Shown here: positions 27,348-36,789 of the stretch, piece by piece | How positions within the stretch are numbered: the first letter of the stretch is position 1 | How the letters are laid out: each line of letters starts with the position of its first letter | DNA from: Alphaproteobacteria bacterium | Lineage (GTDB): Bacteria; Pseudomonadota; Alphaproteobacteria; CACIAM-22H2 | Assembly: GCA_017308135.1 (NCBI GenBank) | Contig: JAFKFM010000008.1 | Coordinates: 372,001 to 436,000, forward strand | Length of the DNA: 64,000 nt | Reading direction: 5' to 3' | The notes under the pieces: model-generated | Told to the model about the DNA's origin: nothing | What the model saw: only the letters and a program-made list of their open reading frames with translations | Database searches by the model: none | Translations under genes and position numbers: made by a program

Positions 27348-27377
27348 TAATGGCCCATGAAGGGCTTCGCTTGTCAA
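27348..27377 (-). promoter_or_regulatory. Candidate aspS promoter
   Basis: On the minus strand TTGACA (complement of 27372-27377) is followed after 18 bases by CCATTA (complement of 27348-27353). The -35 box is perfect; the -10 match is poor. It lies about 31 bases before the aspS start. Confidence 0.35.
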
Positions 27378-27426
27378 CCCCCACGCCCCCTCTTGTTGCG
27401 CCAAAGACGCAAGGTTAAACAAGGAC

Positions 27427-28605
27427 ATGACATTGATCGTCGAGTCCGCCCCGCTGGCGGCGTTCTGCGCCAAGGCGGCCGCGTCCAGTTACGTCACCGT
27501 CGATACCGAGTTCATGCGGGATAAGACCTATTACCCGCAGCTTTGCCTCGTGCAGGTCGCGGGCGAGGACGATGCCGCCGTGATCGACGCGCTGGCCCCG
27601 GGGCTGGACCTTTCGCCGCTGCTGGCGCTGATGGACAACCCGGCCGTCCTCAAAGTGTTCCACGCGGCGCGCCAGGATTTGGAAATCTTCCATAACCTTA
27701 CCGGCCGCGTCCCCGCCCCGTTGTTCGATACGCAAGTCGCGGCGATGGTGTGCGGCTTCGGCGAACAGGTCAGCTACGAAAACCTCGCCGCCCAGCTCGC
27801 CCGCGCGCGGATCGACAAATCGGTGCGTTTCACCGATTGGGCGCAACGCCCGTTGTCGGCCAAGCAGATCAGCTACGCGTTGTCGGACGTGACGCATCTG
27901 CGCCCGGCCTACGAGGCGCTCGCCCGCAAGCTCGGCCAAAGCGGCCGTGCCGGCTGGCTCGCCGAGGAAATGGCGATCCTGATGGATCCCGCGACCTATC
28001 GCGCGGACCCGGAGGAAGTCTGGCGGCGCATGAAGCCGCGCGGCGCCAAGCCGCGTTTCCTCGCGATCCTGAAGGAAGTCTGCGCCTGGCGCGAACGCGA
28101 GGCCCAGCGCCGCGACACGCCGCGCAACCGCGTGGTGCGCGACGAAACGATCCTCGACGTGGCCGCACACGCGCCGGAATCGCTGGAAGATCTCGCGCGC
28201 ATGCGCGGCATCAATCGCGGCTTCACCGAAGGCCGCCTCGGCCAGGAGATGATGGAAGCGGTCAAGCGCGGCTTGGCCACCCCGGTCGACAAAGCGCCCG
28301 CCTTGCCGGAATCGCCCGATCTGCCGCCGGGCCTCGGGCCCGTGGTCGAGCTCCTTAAAGTGCTCCTCAAAATGAAATGCGAGGAACATGGTGTGGCGCA
28401 GAAGCTCGTTGCGACCACGGCGGATTTGGAGCGCATCGCGGCCGACGACGTCGCCGACGTGCCTGCCCTTCAGGGCTGGCGGCGCGAAGTGTTCGGCGAA
28501 GCCGCCCTCGATATGAAGGCGGGCCGGCTCGGCTTCACGCTGAAAGGCAAAAAGATCGTGCTGATGCGCCTGGACGGCGCCGCGACGGCGGTCGCTTCGA
28601 CTTAA
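27427..28605 (+). CDS. rnd: Ribonuclease D
   Basis: DEDD-family 3'-5' exoribonuclease involved in tRNA 3'-end trimming. The 392-residue protein has the Exo I motif [14 protein letters not shown] (about 22-35, acidic D and E), Exo II around [11 protein letters not shown] (about 78-88), Exo III with [10 protein letters not shown] (about 150-160), and HRDC helices after about residue 210. Residues in all three motifs are intact. An AAGG box lies just ahead of ATG 27427. It overlaps the end of a small convergent gene by four bases. Confidence 0.95.
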   Translation: MTLIVESAPLAAFCAKAAASSYVTVDTEFMRDKTYYPQLCLVQVAGEDDAAVIDALAPGLDLSPLLALMDNPAVLKVFHAARQDLEIFHNLTGRVPAPLFDTQVAAMVCGFGEQVSYENLAAQLARARIDKSVRFTDWAQRPLSAKQISYALSDVTHLRPAYEALARKLGQSGRAGWLAEEMAILMDPATYRADPEEVWRRMKPRGAKPRFLAILKEVCAWREREAQRRDTPRNRVVRDETILDVAAHAPESLEDLARMRGINRGFTEGRLGQEMMEAVKRGLATPVDKAPALPESPDLPPGLGPVVELLKVLLKMKCEEHGVAQKLVATTADLERIAADDVADVPALQGWRREVFGEAALDMKAGRLGFTLKGKKIVLMRLDGAATAVAST

Positions 28606-28802
28606 GCCGTGACGTCGACGTTGCGGCCGCGGCCGGAATCCGACGGCGGCGCCGTCAGGTTCTGCGCGGCGGCACCCAGCTGCGGGCGCGCTTCTTCGGC
28701 GGGCGACGCATCCGCACTCGACGGCGCGGGACGCGACGTTTCCAGCGACGACAGCTGGCTGGCGGGCGAATATTGCGTATTGCCGATGGAACTGGCGGCC
28801 AT
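28602..28802 (-). CDS. Small hypothetical protein
   Basis: A 66-residue frame with ATG at 28802 preceded by a GAGAGGAA ribosome site four bases upstream. It begins MAASSIGNTQYSPASQLSSLE and is rich in Ser, Ala and Pro, with no hydrophobic segment or cysteine, so probably largely disordered. Its stop overlaps the rnd stop by four bases on the other strand. I recognise no family. The good ribosome site and the tight packing between neighbours are the reason to call it. Confidence 0.5.
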   Translation of the reverse strand: MAASSIGNTQYSPASQLSSLETSRPAPSSADASPAEEARPQLGAAAQNLTAPPSDSGRGRNVDVTA

Positions 28803-28894
28803 GGTTCCTCTCCCCGAAACGGGATGCGGATAAGATTAGGCTCGGATTCCGCTTTCGGCAAGGCTTCCGGCGCCGAAAACCTCATCCGGTACCG

Positions 28895-29575
28895 TCACTT
28901 CGCCGCGTAAGCATCCAAAAAGATGCGTAAATCCGAAAACGCCGCATCGCGTACGGCTTTGTTATGGGCACTGGCCGCACTCGACCGCCAAAACGCCCAG
29001 CCGGGGCCGACATCGTCGAACCCGTGCGAGGCCCCGCCATAGCGGACCGCCAAAACCTTATCCGCGTCTTGCGCGCGGCTGACGGCGGCCAAGCAGGTCT
29101 CCGGCGGGGCGACGGTATCGTTTTCCCCCATCATCAACAGCACGGGGCCGGTCGGGCGCCATTCGCGAAGCCCCGCGCAAGAAGGATAGAACGCAGCGGC
29201 CGAACGCACGCCGGTGCGCGCCATGGCGACAAGGACCGACGCCCCGCCTTCCGCCCAGCCGACCAGATGCAGCCGCGTACGATCGACACCCGGCACGGCG
29301 GCAAGCCGCAGCACGGCGCGTTCGATCGCCGGCACGCCCGCGGCGGCATCGTCCGCCCGGCAAGCCCCCGACGGCCAATCGAGCGTGGCAACCGCGAAAC
29401 CCGATTGCGTCAAATCCTGCGCGGCACGCGTAATGTGATCGCCGGGCCCCGCGCAGCTGGGCACGAGCAGCACCGCGCCGAAGGGTCCGGCGCGCAAAGG
29501 TGTGGCGATCGGGTTCGGGCGCGCGCACGCGGTCAACGCCATCGCGGCGGCGAACAGAGCGAGGATGGTTTTCAT
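28895..29575 (-). CDS. Alpha/beta-hydrolase-like lipoprotein lacking the nucleophile
   Basis: 226 residues. A signal peptide ends in LTAC, giving a lipid-anchored Cys17. The rest follows the dienelactone-hydrolase fold. The nucleophile elbow reads GWAEGG (106-111) so Ala108 stands where Ser or Cys is expected; the later Asp153 (GENDTVAPP) and His184 (SHGFD) are kept. It should therefore not be a normal hydrolase and may bind a ligand or use another residue. The stop of ppx overlaps its start by four bases (ATGA), so it is part of the ppk1-ppx operon. Confidence 0.7.
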   Translation of the reverse strand: MKTILALFAAAMALTACARPNPIATPLRAGPFGAVLLVPSCAGPGDHITRAAQDLTQSGFAVATLDWPSGACRADDAAAGVPAIERAVLRLAAVPGVDRTRLHLVGWAEGGASVLVAMARTGVRSAAAFYPSCAGLREWRPTGPVLLMMGENDTVAPPETCLAAVSRAQDADKVLAVRYGGASHGFDDVGPGWAFWRSSAASAHNKAVRDAAFSDLRIFLDAYAAK

Positions 29576-31068
29576 CGCGGCCGGATACGCGGTTTCTTGT
29601 CGAAGGCCGAAGCGACGGATTCAAGCCGCCGCCCGACCATCTCGCCCACCATGCCGACATCGCGCTTGGGCACTTCGAGGATAAGCTCGCGGCCGTCCAT
29701 AACGAGCCGCGTGCGCGCGAGCACGGCCGACGCCCCGCCCGACAGGCGATAGGCAAGCCGCAACGCGAGCCCCAAGCGGAACGCCTCGCGCAACGAATCC
29801 TCGTCGAGCATGCGCCAGGAAATCTGCGCGGTTTCCCCGCCCGGCTCGCCGTCGTACCGCGCGAACAAAGCGAGCGCCACATAAGCGCGGCCGGGATGGT
29901 CGATGCCCGCGACGGGCATATAGAGTGCGCGCCGATACGCGATCTCGCCGCGATGATCGGGATGCTCGCTCCAAGCGAGGTCCGACAAATGGCACGTCGC
30001 AAGGCGCAATCGCGCGCGCGATTTGTCCTTGAACAGCGGCTCGATCCAGCGCTGAAGTTCTTCCGCCTTCACGTGATAGCGGCGGTTCTGCGCGGCGATG
30101 GCGGCCACACCCGAGATCAGCGGATCCATCCGCTTCAACGCGGGGCTCAACGAATCGTAGAGGCAGCCTTCGCGCAATCCGTAGGCGGAGAAGACCAGCG
30201 TCTTGGGCTTCATCCGGCGCAATACGCGCTCCAGCACCGTCGCGGCGAGCGGGATCGTCTCCAAGCGCTTGCGCGAAATGCCGCTGAAGCCTTCGAGCGA
30301 GGCGCGGCTTTGCGTCGCCATCAATTCGAGGAAGTCGATCGCCCGATCGCGCGCGATCGTATAGTGGTGGATGATCTCGAGCCCGTAGCCCGCATGCGCC
30401 ATATGCAGCTTGGCGATCGCGCGCCATGCGCCGCCCACGGCGTAGAATTCGGCGTCACGGCCCTTGTCGAGGAAGTCGAGCGGCTTCAAACGCTCGTCGA
30501 TCATGTCTTTAAGACGCCCGCGGCCTTTTTCGGCGTATTCCTTCAAGCGCAGCGGCCCGAAGGGCAGCGTCACATAGCCGCGCGTCTTGCCTTCGCCCAG
30601 CGCCACGAGTTCGAGACTGCCGCCGCCCAGATCGCCCATCGCGCCTTGCGAGCCCGGCGTGCCGGCGAGCACGCCCAGCGCCGAGATGCGCGCTTCGTCC
30701 GCGCCCGACAGGATGCGCACGGGCAGCCCCGTGACTTTCCGCACGCGCGTGATGAATTCGGGGCCGTTGCTGGCGTCGCGCGCCGCGGCGGTGGCGAGCG
30801 CATAGGTCCGGCGCACGCCCATCGCGCGCGCAAGCTCGGCGAAGCGGCGCAGATTGACCAATGCCTGCTCGACGCCCGTTTCGTCGAGCTTGCCGGTGCG
30901 CTCGATCCCCTTGCCGAGGCCGCAGAGGACCTTCTCGTTGAACAACGGCAAGGGTACGCGGCTCGTCCCGTCGAACACGACGAGACGGATGGAGTTGGAG
31001 CCGATATCGACGACCGCGACGGGGCGCCTGTCGATGCTGACGCCGGACGTGGCGCGCCGTACCGCCAT
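29572..31068 (-). CDS. ppx: Exopolyphosphatase / guanosine pentaphosphatase (Ppx/GppA)
   Basis: A 498-residue actin-like phosphatase that removes phosphate from polyphosphate or pppGpp. The N-terminal phosphate-binding motif VVDIGSNSIRLVVFDG (about 19-34) and the second GDLGGGSLELVAL (about 146-158) match the family. The C-terminal part (from about 320) has an HD-like helical region. It is preceded by ppk1 (one base between the ORFs) and followed by the hydrolase-like lipoprotein with a four-base overlap. Whether polyphosphate or pppGpp is preferred cannot be told from sequence. Confidence 0.94.
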   Translation of the reverse strand: MAVRRATSGVSIDRRPVAVVDIGSNSIRLVVFDGTSRVPLPLFNEKVLCGLGKGIERTGKLDETGVEQALVNLRRFAELARAMGVRRTYALATAAARDASNGPEFITRVRKVTGLPVRILSGADEARISALGVLAGTPGSQGAMGDLGGGSLELVALGEGKTRGYVTLPFGPLRLKEYAEKGRGRLKDMIDERLKPLDFLDKGRDAEFYAVGGAWRAIAKLHMAHAGYGLEIIHHYTIARDRAIDFLELMATQSRASLEGFSGISRKRLETIPLAATVLERVLRRMKPKTLVFSAYGLREGCLYDSLSPALKRMDPLISGVAAIAAQNRRYHVKAEELQRWIEPLFKDKSRARLRLATCHLSDLAWSEHPDHRGEIAYRRALYMPVAGIDHPGRAYVALALFARYDGEPGGETAQISWRMLDEDSLREAFRLGLALRLAYRLSGGASAVLARTRLVMDGRELILEVPKRDVGMVGEMVGRRLESVASAFDKKPRIRPR

Positions 31069-31069
31069 C

Positions 31070-33223
31070 TCAATCTTTCGGTTTGGTTTTGACCTTGGCC
31101 TTGCCCGGCTTGTGAAGCGCCTTGCCGCGACCGGAGAGCGAAGGATTGGTCATGAAGAACTCGTGCGCACTGAACGCGTCGGCCCCGCATTCGAGGCGTT
31201 TGTAGTCGCCCGCCGAATCGAGAACCCAAGTTTGCGCCACGTCGCGCAGGTTCGCCACCATGATCTGGTCTTGGATCTGCTCGTGAACCGTCGGGTTTTC
31301 GATCGGCACGAAGGTTTCGACGCGCCAGTCGAGATTGCGCGGCATCCAATCGGCCGACGAAATGAACAGCTTCGATTCCGGATGCGGCAAGCCGAACCCG
31401 TTGCCGAAGCACACGACGCGCCCGTGCTCCAGGAACCGGCCGACCAAGCTGCGCACGCGGATATTCTCCGACATGCCCTTCACGCCGGGCCGCAGACAGC
31501 AAATGCCGCGGATCACCAGATCGATCTGCACGCCGGCGTTGCTCGCCTCGTACAGCTTGTCGATGATCCTGGCGTCGACCAGCGCGTTCATCTTCGCCCA
31601 GATCGCCGCCGGGCGGCCCGCCTTGGCGTGCGCGATCTCCGCGTCGATATGCTTCACCAGCGTCGCGCGCAGGGTCAGCGGCGCGAAGGCGAGCTTCTCC
31701 ATCGCCTCGGGCTTGGCGTAGCCGGTCATGAAGTTGAACAGGCGCGCGGCGTCGGAGCACAGGCCCGGATCGCAGGAGAAGAACGACAGGTCCGTATAGA
31801 TGCGCGCGGTGATCGGGTGGTAGTTGCCCGTGCCGAAATGCACGTAGGATCGCAAGGCCGGGCCTTCGCGGCGCACGACGTAGGAAATCTTCGCGTGCGT
31901 CTTCAAATCCATGAAGCCGTACACGACCTGCGCGCCCGCGCGTTCCAGATCGCGCGCCCAGCGGATATTCGCTTCCTCGTCGAAGCGCGCTTTCAGTTCG
32001 ACCATCGCCGTGACCGACTTGCCGCTTTCGGCGGCTTCGACCAAAGCGCGCACGATCGGCGAGTTATCCGACGTGCGATAGAGCGTCTGCTTGATCGCCA
32101 CGACCGCCGGATCGCGCGCCGCCTGGCGCAGGAACTGGACGACGACGTCGAAGCTCTCGTACGGGTGATGGACGACGATATCCTTGTGGCGGATCGCCGC
32201 GAAGCAATCGCCGCCGAAATCGCGGATACGTTCGGGGAAGCGCGGGTTATAGGGCGGAAACAGCAGATCCGCGCGTTCGGACAGCACGAGCTGCTTCAAA
32301 TCGGCCATGCCGAGCATGCCGCCCAGGCGGAAGCAATCCTCGGGCTTCACTTCCAATTCGCTCAGCACGAAATTCTGCAGATCCTCGGGCATTTCCGCGT
32401 CGAAGGCCAAGCGGATCACCTCGCCCCGCCGGCGGCGCTTCAAGGCGCTTTCGAACACGCGCACGAGATCCTCCGCTTCCTCGTCGATTTCCATTTCGGA
32501 ATCGCGCAACAGGCGGAAGCGGCCGGCGGCCTTCGTTTCGAAGCCCGGGAACAACGTGCCGAGGTTGAGGCGGATCGTCTCCTCGACCGGGATGAAGCGG
32601 ATCGTCTTCCCCGGCAGGCGGACGAAACGTTCGACCTGCTGGGGCACGGGGATCAACGCTTGCAGCACGCGGCTATCGGTCGGCGAAACAAGCCGCGCGA
32701 CGAGGGCAAGCCCCTTGTTCTGAATGAACGGGAACGGGTGTGCCGGGTCGATCGCCAGCGGCGTCAGGACCGGAAATATCGCTTCCTGGAAACGCTGTGC
32801 CAGGAACGCGCGATCGTCGTCGCTGAGCTCGCTCGGCCCCACGACCGCGATGCCCGCGGCGCGAAGCTCCGCGACCAGTTCCATCCACACGTTCTGTTGA
32901 ACGTTCATCAACTGGCCCGCGCGCCGGTTGATCGCGGCGAGCGCTTGGGCGGGCGACAAACCGTCTTCCGACGGCGTGGTCACACCTGCGGCGACCTGGC
33001 CCTTCAGCCCGGCGACGCGCACCATATAGAACTCGTCGAGATTCGACGCCGAGATCGACAGGAAGCGCAGCCGCTCCAACAGCGGATGGTGATGATTGGC
33101 GCATTCCTCGATCACGCGCTCGTTGAACGCGAGCCAGGACAGCTCGCGATTGATGTAGCGCGACGTTTCGATCTCGCCGATGTCGACCCGCTCGGGGGTC
33201 CTGCTCTCGCCGTCCACGGTCAT
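31070..33223 (-). CDS. ppk1: Polyphosphate kinase 1
   Basis: Makes polyphosphate from ATP through a phosphohistidine. The 717-residue protein has the PPK N-domain ([16 protein letters not shown], about 22-37), middle domain, and the catalytic C1/C2 domains: the autophosphorylated histidine is in [16 protein letters not shown] (about 445), and HFGTGNYHP follows about 30 residues later. Length is normal. ppx follows directly, a common arrangement for balancing polyphosphate. The gene is divergent from sixA (82 bases). Confidence 0.97.
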   Translation of the reverse strand: MTVDGESRTPERVDIGEIETSRYINRELSWLAFNERVIEECANHHHPLLERLRFLSISASNLDEFYMVRVAGLKGQVAAGVTTPSEDGLSPAQALAAINRRAGQLMNVQQNVWMELVAELRAAGIAVVGPSELSDDDRAFLAQRFQEAIFPVLTPLAIDPAHPFPFIQNKGLALVARLVSPTDSRVLQALIPVPQQVERFVRLPGKTIRFIPVEETIRLNLGTLFPGFETKAAGRFRLLRDSEMEIDEEAEDLVRVFESALKRRRRGEVIRLAFDAEMPEDLQNFVLSELEVKPEDCFRLGGMLGMADLKQLVLSERADLLFPPYNPRFPERIRDFGGDCFAAIRHKDIVVHHPYESFDVVVQFLRQAARDPAVVAIKQTLYRTSDNSPIVRALVEAAESGKSVTAMVELKARFDEEANIRWARDLERAGAQVVYGFMDLKTHAKISYVVRREGPALRSYVHFGTGNYHPITARIYTDLSFFSCDPGLCSDAARLFNFMTGYAKPEAMEKLAFAPLTLRATLVKHIDAEIAHAKAGRPAAIWAKMNALVDARIIDKLYEASNAGVQIDLVIRGICCLRPGVKGMSENIRVRSLVGRFLEHGRVVCFGNGFGLPHPESKLFISSADWMPRNLDWRVETFVPIENPTVHEQIQDQIMVANLRDVAQTWVLDSAGDYKRLECGADAFSAHEFFMTNPSLSGRGKALHKPGKAKVKTKPKD

Positions 33224-33305
33224 TCTCCTTGCCCGAGGCTGATGCCGACGGGCCGTTTATGGTATCACGCGCGGGCGACTCTAGCGGGCGAACGGTGTCA
33301 AGATT

Positions 33306-33839
33306 TTGAAACCCAAGCGACTTTTCCTGCTCCGGCACGCGAAATCCGCGTGGGACGACCCGTTCGTCCAGGATTTCGATCGTGACCTCAACAAGCGCGG
33401 GCGCAAGGCGGCGCGCGGCCTTTCCAAGTGGCTGGAAAACAAGGGTTATACGCCCGATTTGGTGCTGTGCTCGGCGGCGTTGCGCACGCGCCAGACCCTG
33501 GAATTGACCCAAGAGGGGTTCGGCGGCCGCCCCGAAATCTCGATCGAGAAGCGGCTTTACCTGGCCGATGTCGAGGATTTGCGCCGGCGCCTGGCCGAAC
33601 TCGACCGGCGCAGCCCCTGCCCGGACGCCGTGCTGATGATCGGCCATAATCCGGGGCTGGAGGAATTCGCCCTCGACCTGATCCCGCCGGCCGAGGCCGA
33701 CACGCGCGCGCGCATCGCCGCGAAATTCCCGACCTGCGCCTTCGTCGCCTTGCGCTTTGCCGATTGCCCGTGGGGCTCGATCGGGCCCGCGCGCGCCACG
33801 CTCGAAGCCTACCGCATCCCCGCCGACGACGAGGATTGA
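33306..33839 (+). CDS. sixA: Phosphohistidine phosphatase SixA-like
   Basis: A 177-residue histidine-phosphatase-superfamily protein with the RHA signature at residues 10-12 (LLRHAKSAW; catalytic His11), the RTRQTLEL segment (about 60-67) and the second catalytic His in MIGHNPGLEEFA (about 116-127). SixA removes phosphate from histidine phosphotransfer proteins such as ArcB HPt or PTS components. There is no ATG; TTG at 33306 is the only start that keeps the N-terminal beta strand. Its 3' end overlaps the convergent PAS gene by 31 bases. Confidence 0.88.
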   Translation: MKPKRLFLLRHAKSAWDDPFVQDFDRDLNKRGRKAARGLSKWLENKGYTPDLVLCSAALRTRQTLELTQEGFGGRPEISIEKRLYLADVEDLRRRLAELDRRSPCPDAVLMIGHNPGLEEFALDLIPPAEADTRARIAAKFPTCAFVALRFADCPWGSIGPARATLEAYRIPADDED

Positions 33840-34423
33840 AGCAACTCCTCGTAAGGGTAGACCGACTTGAGCTTCAAGTCGTTCGGGTAGCTGCAGGCGA
33901 CGAGGATCATGTCGACATTCCGCCCGTCCGACGCGAGCGGGAAATAGACGCGCTCGCTGTCGATGAATTCGCGGCCCGGATGCGGCATCGGAAAGCGATC
34001 ATAGACCGCCGCGCGCGTGCGCACGACCGTGCGCATATTCACCAGAATGCGATCGACATAGACGGGCAACACCGCGTCCTCGACGAACAGCCCGGTGATC
34101 TCGCGCCGCGCAAGCTCCGTCTGCGTCGTTCCGACCAGACGGAATCGGAACCGCGCCGCGCCGTTCGCGCCGCGCACGACCTCGACCAGATTTACCAGAC
34201 GGAGATTGCCGCGCAGCCAGCACGGATCGAAATCCGCGCGCGATGCGATTCTGCCCGGCCCGGCGATCGAAGCGAGATAGTCGCGGATCGCGGCGAACCA
34301 GGGATGCAGCGCTTCGTAATCCGGCGGCAAAGCGCGGCCGGCGCGATCGCCGTTCCCTTCGCCGGTCTCCGCGGCGGCGTGAACTATCCGAAGATGCTTT
34401 TTGCGCGAAGGGCTGAAAAGCAT
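33809..34423 (-). CDS. PAS-domain protein (PAS_5 type)
   Basis: 204 residues from ATG 34423, which follows a GGAGG box nine to ten bases upstream. After a disordered start comes a PAS-like core (RGNLRLVNLVEV ... ARFRFRLVGTTQTELARREITGLFVED, about 65-115), then a beta region with PLASDGRNVDMILVACSY. This is the layout of the PAS_5 / COG5388 proteins common in Rhodospirillales; their ligands are unknown. There is no output domain. It overlaps sixA at the 3' end and is divergent from the chemoreceptor gene. Confidence 0.75.
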   Translation of the reverse strand: MLFSPSRKKHLRIVHAAAETGEGNGDRAGRALPPDYEALHPWFAAIRDYLASIAGPGRIASRADFDPCWLRGNLRLVNLVEVVRGANGAARFRFRLVGTTQTELARREITGLFVEDAVLPVYVDRILVNMRTVVRTRAAVYDRFPMPHPGREFIDSERVYFPLASDGRNVDMILVACSYPNDLKLKSVYPYEELLQSSSSAGMR

Positions 34424-34733
34424 CGCTTTGGCTCCTCCCATTTACGGCCGGCTGCCGCACGGACAGTATTCAATAGTATGTCACCCGTTTAAGATGATCG
34501 GATATCGAAATCGAGAGAATTTTTTAAAGTCTCGGGCATGCGCTGCAGATTGCAACGCGATCAAACATCCGGTCCGACTTTTTGACCGGCCTTGGAATAC
34601 AAACTCGAGAAAAGTGTACAGCGGCGCAACCGATCATTTCGGCCGCTTCAGAGTCTCTTAATGGGACGTCATTTTAAATCGACGCAACAAACCCCGGGCC
34701 GTTTACGGCTCGCGAATGCCAAGGAGAACCAGG

Positions 34734-36761
34734 ATGTCCGCCCTTTCCGCGATCAACGGCCGTTTCTCGATCGGCACACGCATCGGATTCGGCTTCGCCA
34801 TCGTCCTGACCCTGCTCGCCACATTGGCCATGAATGCTTGGATCGCCCTGCGCGACGTCCAGCATGAATTCACGACGTTTGAATCCATCTCCTCGAACGC
34901 GCTCGCGGTGGAAGACGTCGCGGTCGAATTCAACGAGCTCCGCCGCCAAGTTTTGATCTACGTCGCCAGCGGCAACCCCGACGCGGAGAAGCGCGTATCG
35001 GAAAAGGCCAGGGAAATCCGCGAAACAATCCAAGCCGTGATTCCGAAGTTCGTTTCCGCGCAGCGCCAAACGCAGGCGCGCGAGATCGCGGCGTTGACCG
35101 AGGAGTATGTCGGCAACTTCGCCAAGGCGGTGGAATTGCGCAAGCAACGCGAGGATGCCATTACCGCTAAATACGAGCCGGCCGCGCTCAACGCGCGCCA
35201 GAAGCTGACGGAAGCGTTCGATGGCGCGATGAAAACGGGCGAGGACACGCTCAGCGCCGCCGCCGGAAAATCGCAAGACAATCTCGGTATTCTGCGAATC
35301 CGCGTCGCGCGTTTCCTCGCCAATCCGACCGAAGCCGGCGTCACGTCGATCAATGCCGCATTGACCGACCTCGAAGGCTCGATCGCCGCCGCACGGCAAG
35401 CCGCCGCGCGAAGCCCCGCGCGCGACGCCGTCGAAGCGGCGGCGCAGGCCGTTGCGCCGCTGCGCGGCATGTTGCAGGCGGGAATGCGCGCCTCGCTCGA
35501 AATGGCGGAGTTCGTGAACGTCACCAACGCCCGCGTGGCCGAACGCCTTTCGGGTCGGATCGAAGAACTCGTCAACGCCCAGAAATCCGCTACGGCGGCG
35601 ATCGCAAACGAAGTCCGCGCGGCGGTCGCGGAGGATATCTCGATCACGCTCGCGCTTTCCGCGATCGCCCTCGCGCTCGGTCTTATCTTCGCCTTCCTGA
35701 TCGCCAAGGGAATCACGGCGCCGATCGGCGGCATGACCGGCGCGATGACCAAACTCGCGGGCGGCGCACTCGAGACCGACGTCCCTTCCCTGTCGAACAA
35801 AGACGAAATCGGCGCCATGGCGAAGGCCGTCCAAGTGTTCAAGGACAACGCGCTCAAGGTCCGGGCGCTGGAGGCGGAGCAGAAGGCCGCCGAAGCGCGC
35901 GCCGCCGAGGAGAAGCGCGCGGCCATGAACGCGCTCGCCGACGGTTTCGAGGCGAAAGTCGGCGGCGTGGTCACGGAAGTTTCCACCCAAGCGACGCGCA
36001 TGCAGGAATCGGCGTCGCAGATGACCGCGACGGCGGAGGAGACCAGCCGTCAGGCGACGGCCGTCGCCGCCGCGTCCGAAGAAGCGTCGACCAACGTTCA
36101 GACGGTCGCCGCGGCGACGGAGGAGCTTTCCTCGTCGATCAGCGAGATTTCGCGCCAGGTCACGGAATCGGCGCGCATGTCGAGCAAGGCGGTCGACGAT
36201 GTCGGCAAGACGAGCCAGACGGTCGAAGCGCTGGCGAACGCCGCGCAGAAGATCGGCAACGTCGTGCAATTGATCTCCGAGATCGCGTCCCAGACCAATC
36301 TGCTGGCGCTCAACGCCACGATCGAAGCGGCGCGTGCGGGCGAAGCCGGCAAGGGCTTCGCGGTCGTGGCGTCGGAGGTCAAGAGCCTCGCGAGCCAAAC
36401 CGCCCGCGCGACCGAGGAGATCGGCACCCAGATCAACGAGATCCAGACGGCGACCGGCCAATCAGTGGAAGCCATGCGCTCGATCGGCGAAACGATCGCC
36501 AGCATGAACGCCATCGCGTCCACGATCGCGGCGGCGGTCGAGGAGCAAGGTGCGGCGACGACGGAAATCGCGCGCAACGTCCAGCAAGCGGCCGCCGGCA
36601 CAAGCGAGGTGTCGTCGAACATCACCGGCGTCACGCGCGCGGCCGAGGATACCGGCAGCGCCGCCAGCCTCGTGCAACAAGCCGCCGTCGATCTGGGCTC
36701 GCAGGCCAAAGACTTGCGCGCCGCCGTCGAACAGTTCCTGCTTCAGGTCCGGTCGGCCTGA
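34734..36761 (+). CDS. Methyl-accepting chemotaxis protein with long helical ligand domain
   Basis: 675 residues starting at ATG 34734 (AAGGAG site eight bases before). Membrane helix 1 spans about 18-39; a ~265-residue all-helical periplasmic domain follows, long enough to be a helical bimodular (HBM) sensor; helix 2 is about 303-325; HAMP about 326-380; signalling domain about 400-675 with the conserved tip [21 protein letters not shown] near 515. It would report an extracellular ligand to the CheA kinase. No che genes are near. The upstream 292 bases are the least GC-rich of the window and hold a CCGGTC/GACCGG inverted repeat (34569-34589). Confidence 0.92.
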   Translation: MSALSAINGRFSIGTRIGFGFAIVLTLLATLAMNAWIALRDVQHEFTTFESISSNALAVEDVAVEFNELRRQVLIYVASGNPDAEKRVSEKAREIRETIQAVIPKFVSAQRQTQAREIAALTEEYVGNFAKAVELRKQREDAITAKYEPAALNARQKLTEAFDGAMKTGEDTLSAAAGKSQDNLGILRIRVARFLANPTEAGVTSINAALTDLEGSIAAARQAAARSPARDAVEAAAQAVAPLRGMLQAGMRASLEMAEFVNVTNARVAERLSGRIEELVNAQKSATAAIANEVRAAVAEDISITLALSAIALALGLIFAFLIAKGITAPIGGMTGAMTKLAGGALETDVPSLSNKDEIGAMAKAVQVFKDNALKVRALEAEQKAAEARAAEEKRAAMNALADGFEAKVGGVVTEVSTQATRMQESASQMTATAEETSRQATAVAAASEEASTNVQTVAAATEELSSSISEISRQVTESARMSSKAVDDVGKTSQTVEALANAAQKIGNVVQLISEIASQTNLLALNATIEAARAGEAGKGFAVVASEVKSLASQTARATEEIGTQINEIQTATGQSVEAMRSIGETIASMNAIASTIAAAVEEQGAATTEIARNVQQAAAGTSEVSSNITGVTRAAEDTGSAASLVQQAAVDLGSQAKDLRAAVEQFLLQVRSA

Positions 36762-36789
36762 TCGATCGGACGGGGCGTCGGGGTTCGAC

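Noticed and set aside
25467-27350. A 627-codon open frame antisense to aspS
   Set aside because: Sense frame is a full aspartyl-tRNA synthetase with a perfect ribosome site; the antisense frame is rich in Arg/Asp/His runs only.
27427-28605. The RNase D gene as a longer HRDC helicase
   Set aside because: Only exonuclease and HRDC regions are present, with no helicase motifs; a normal-length RNase D.
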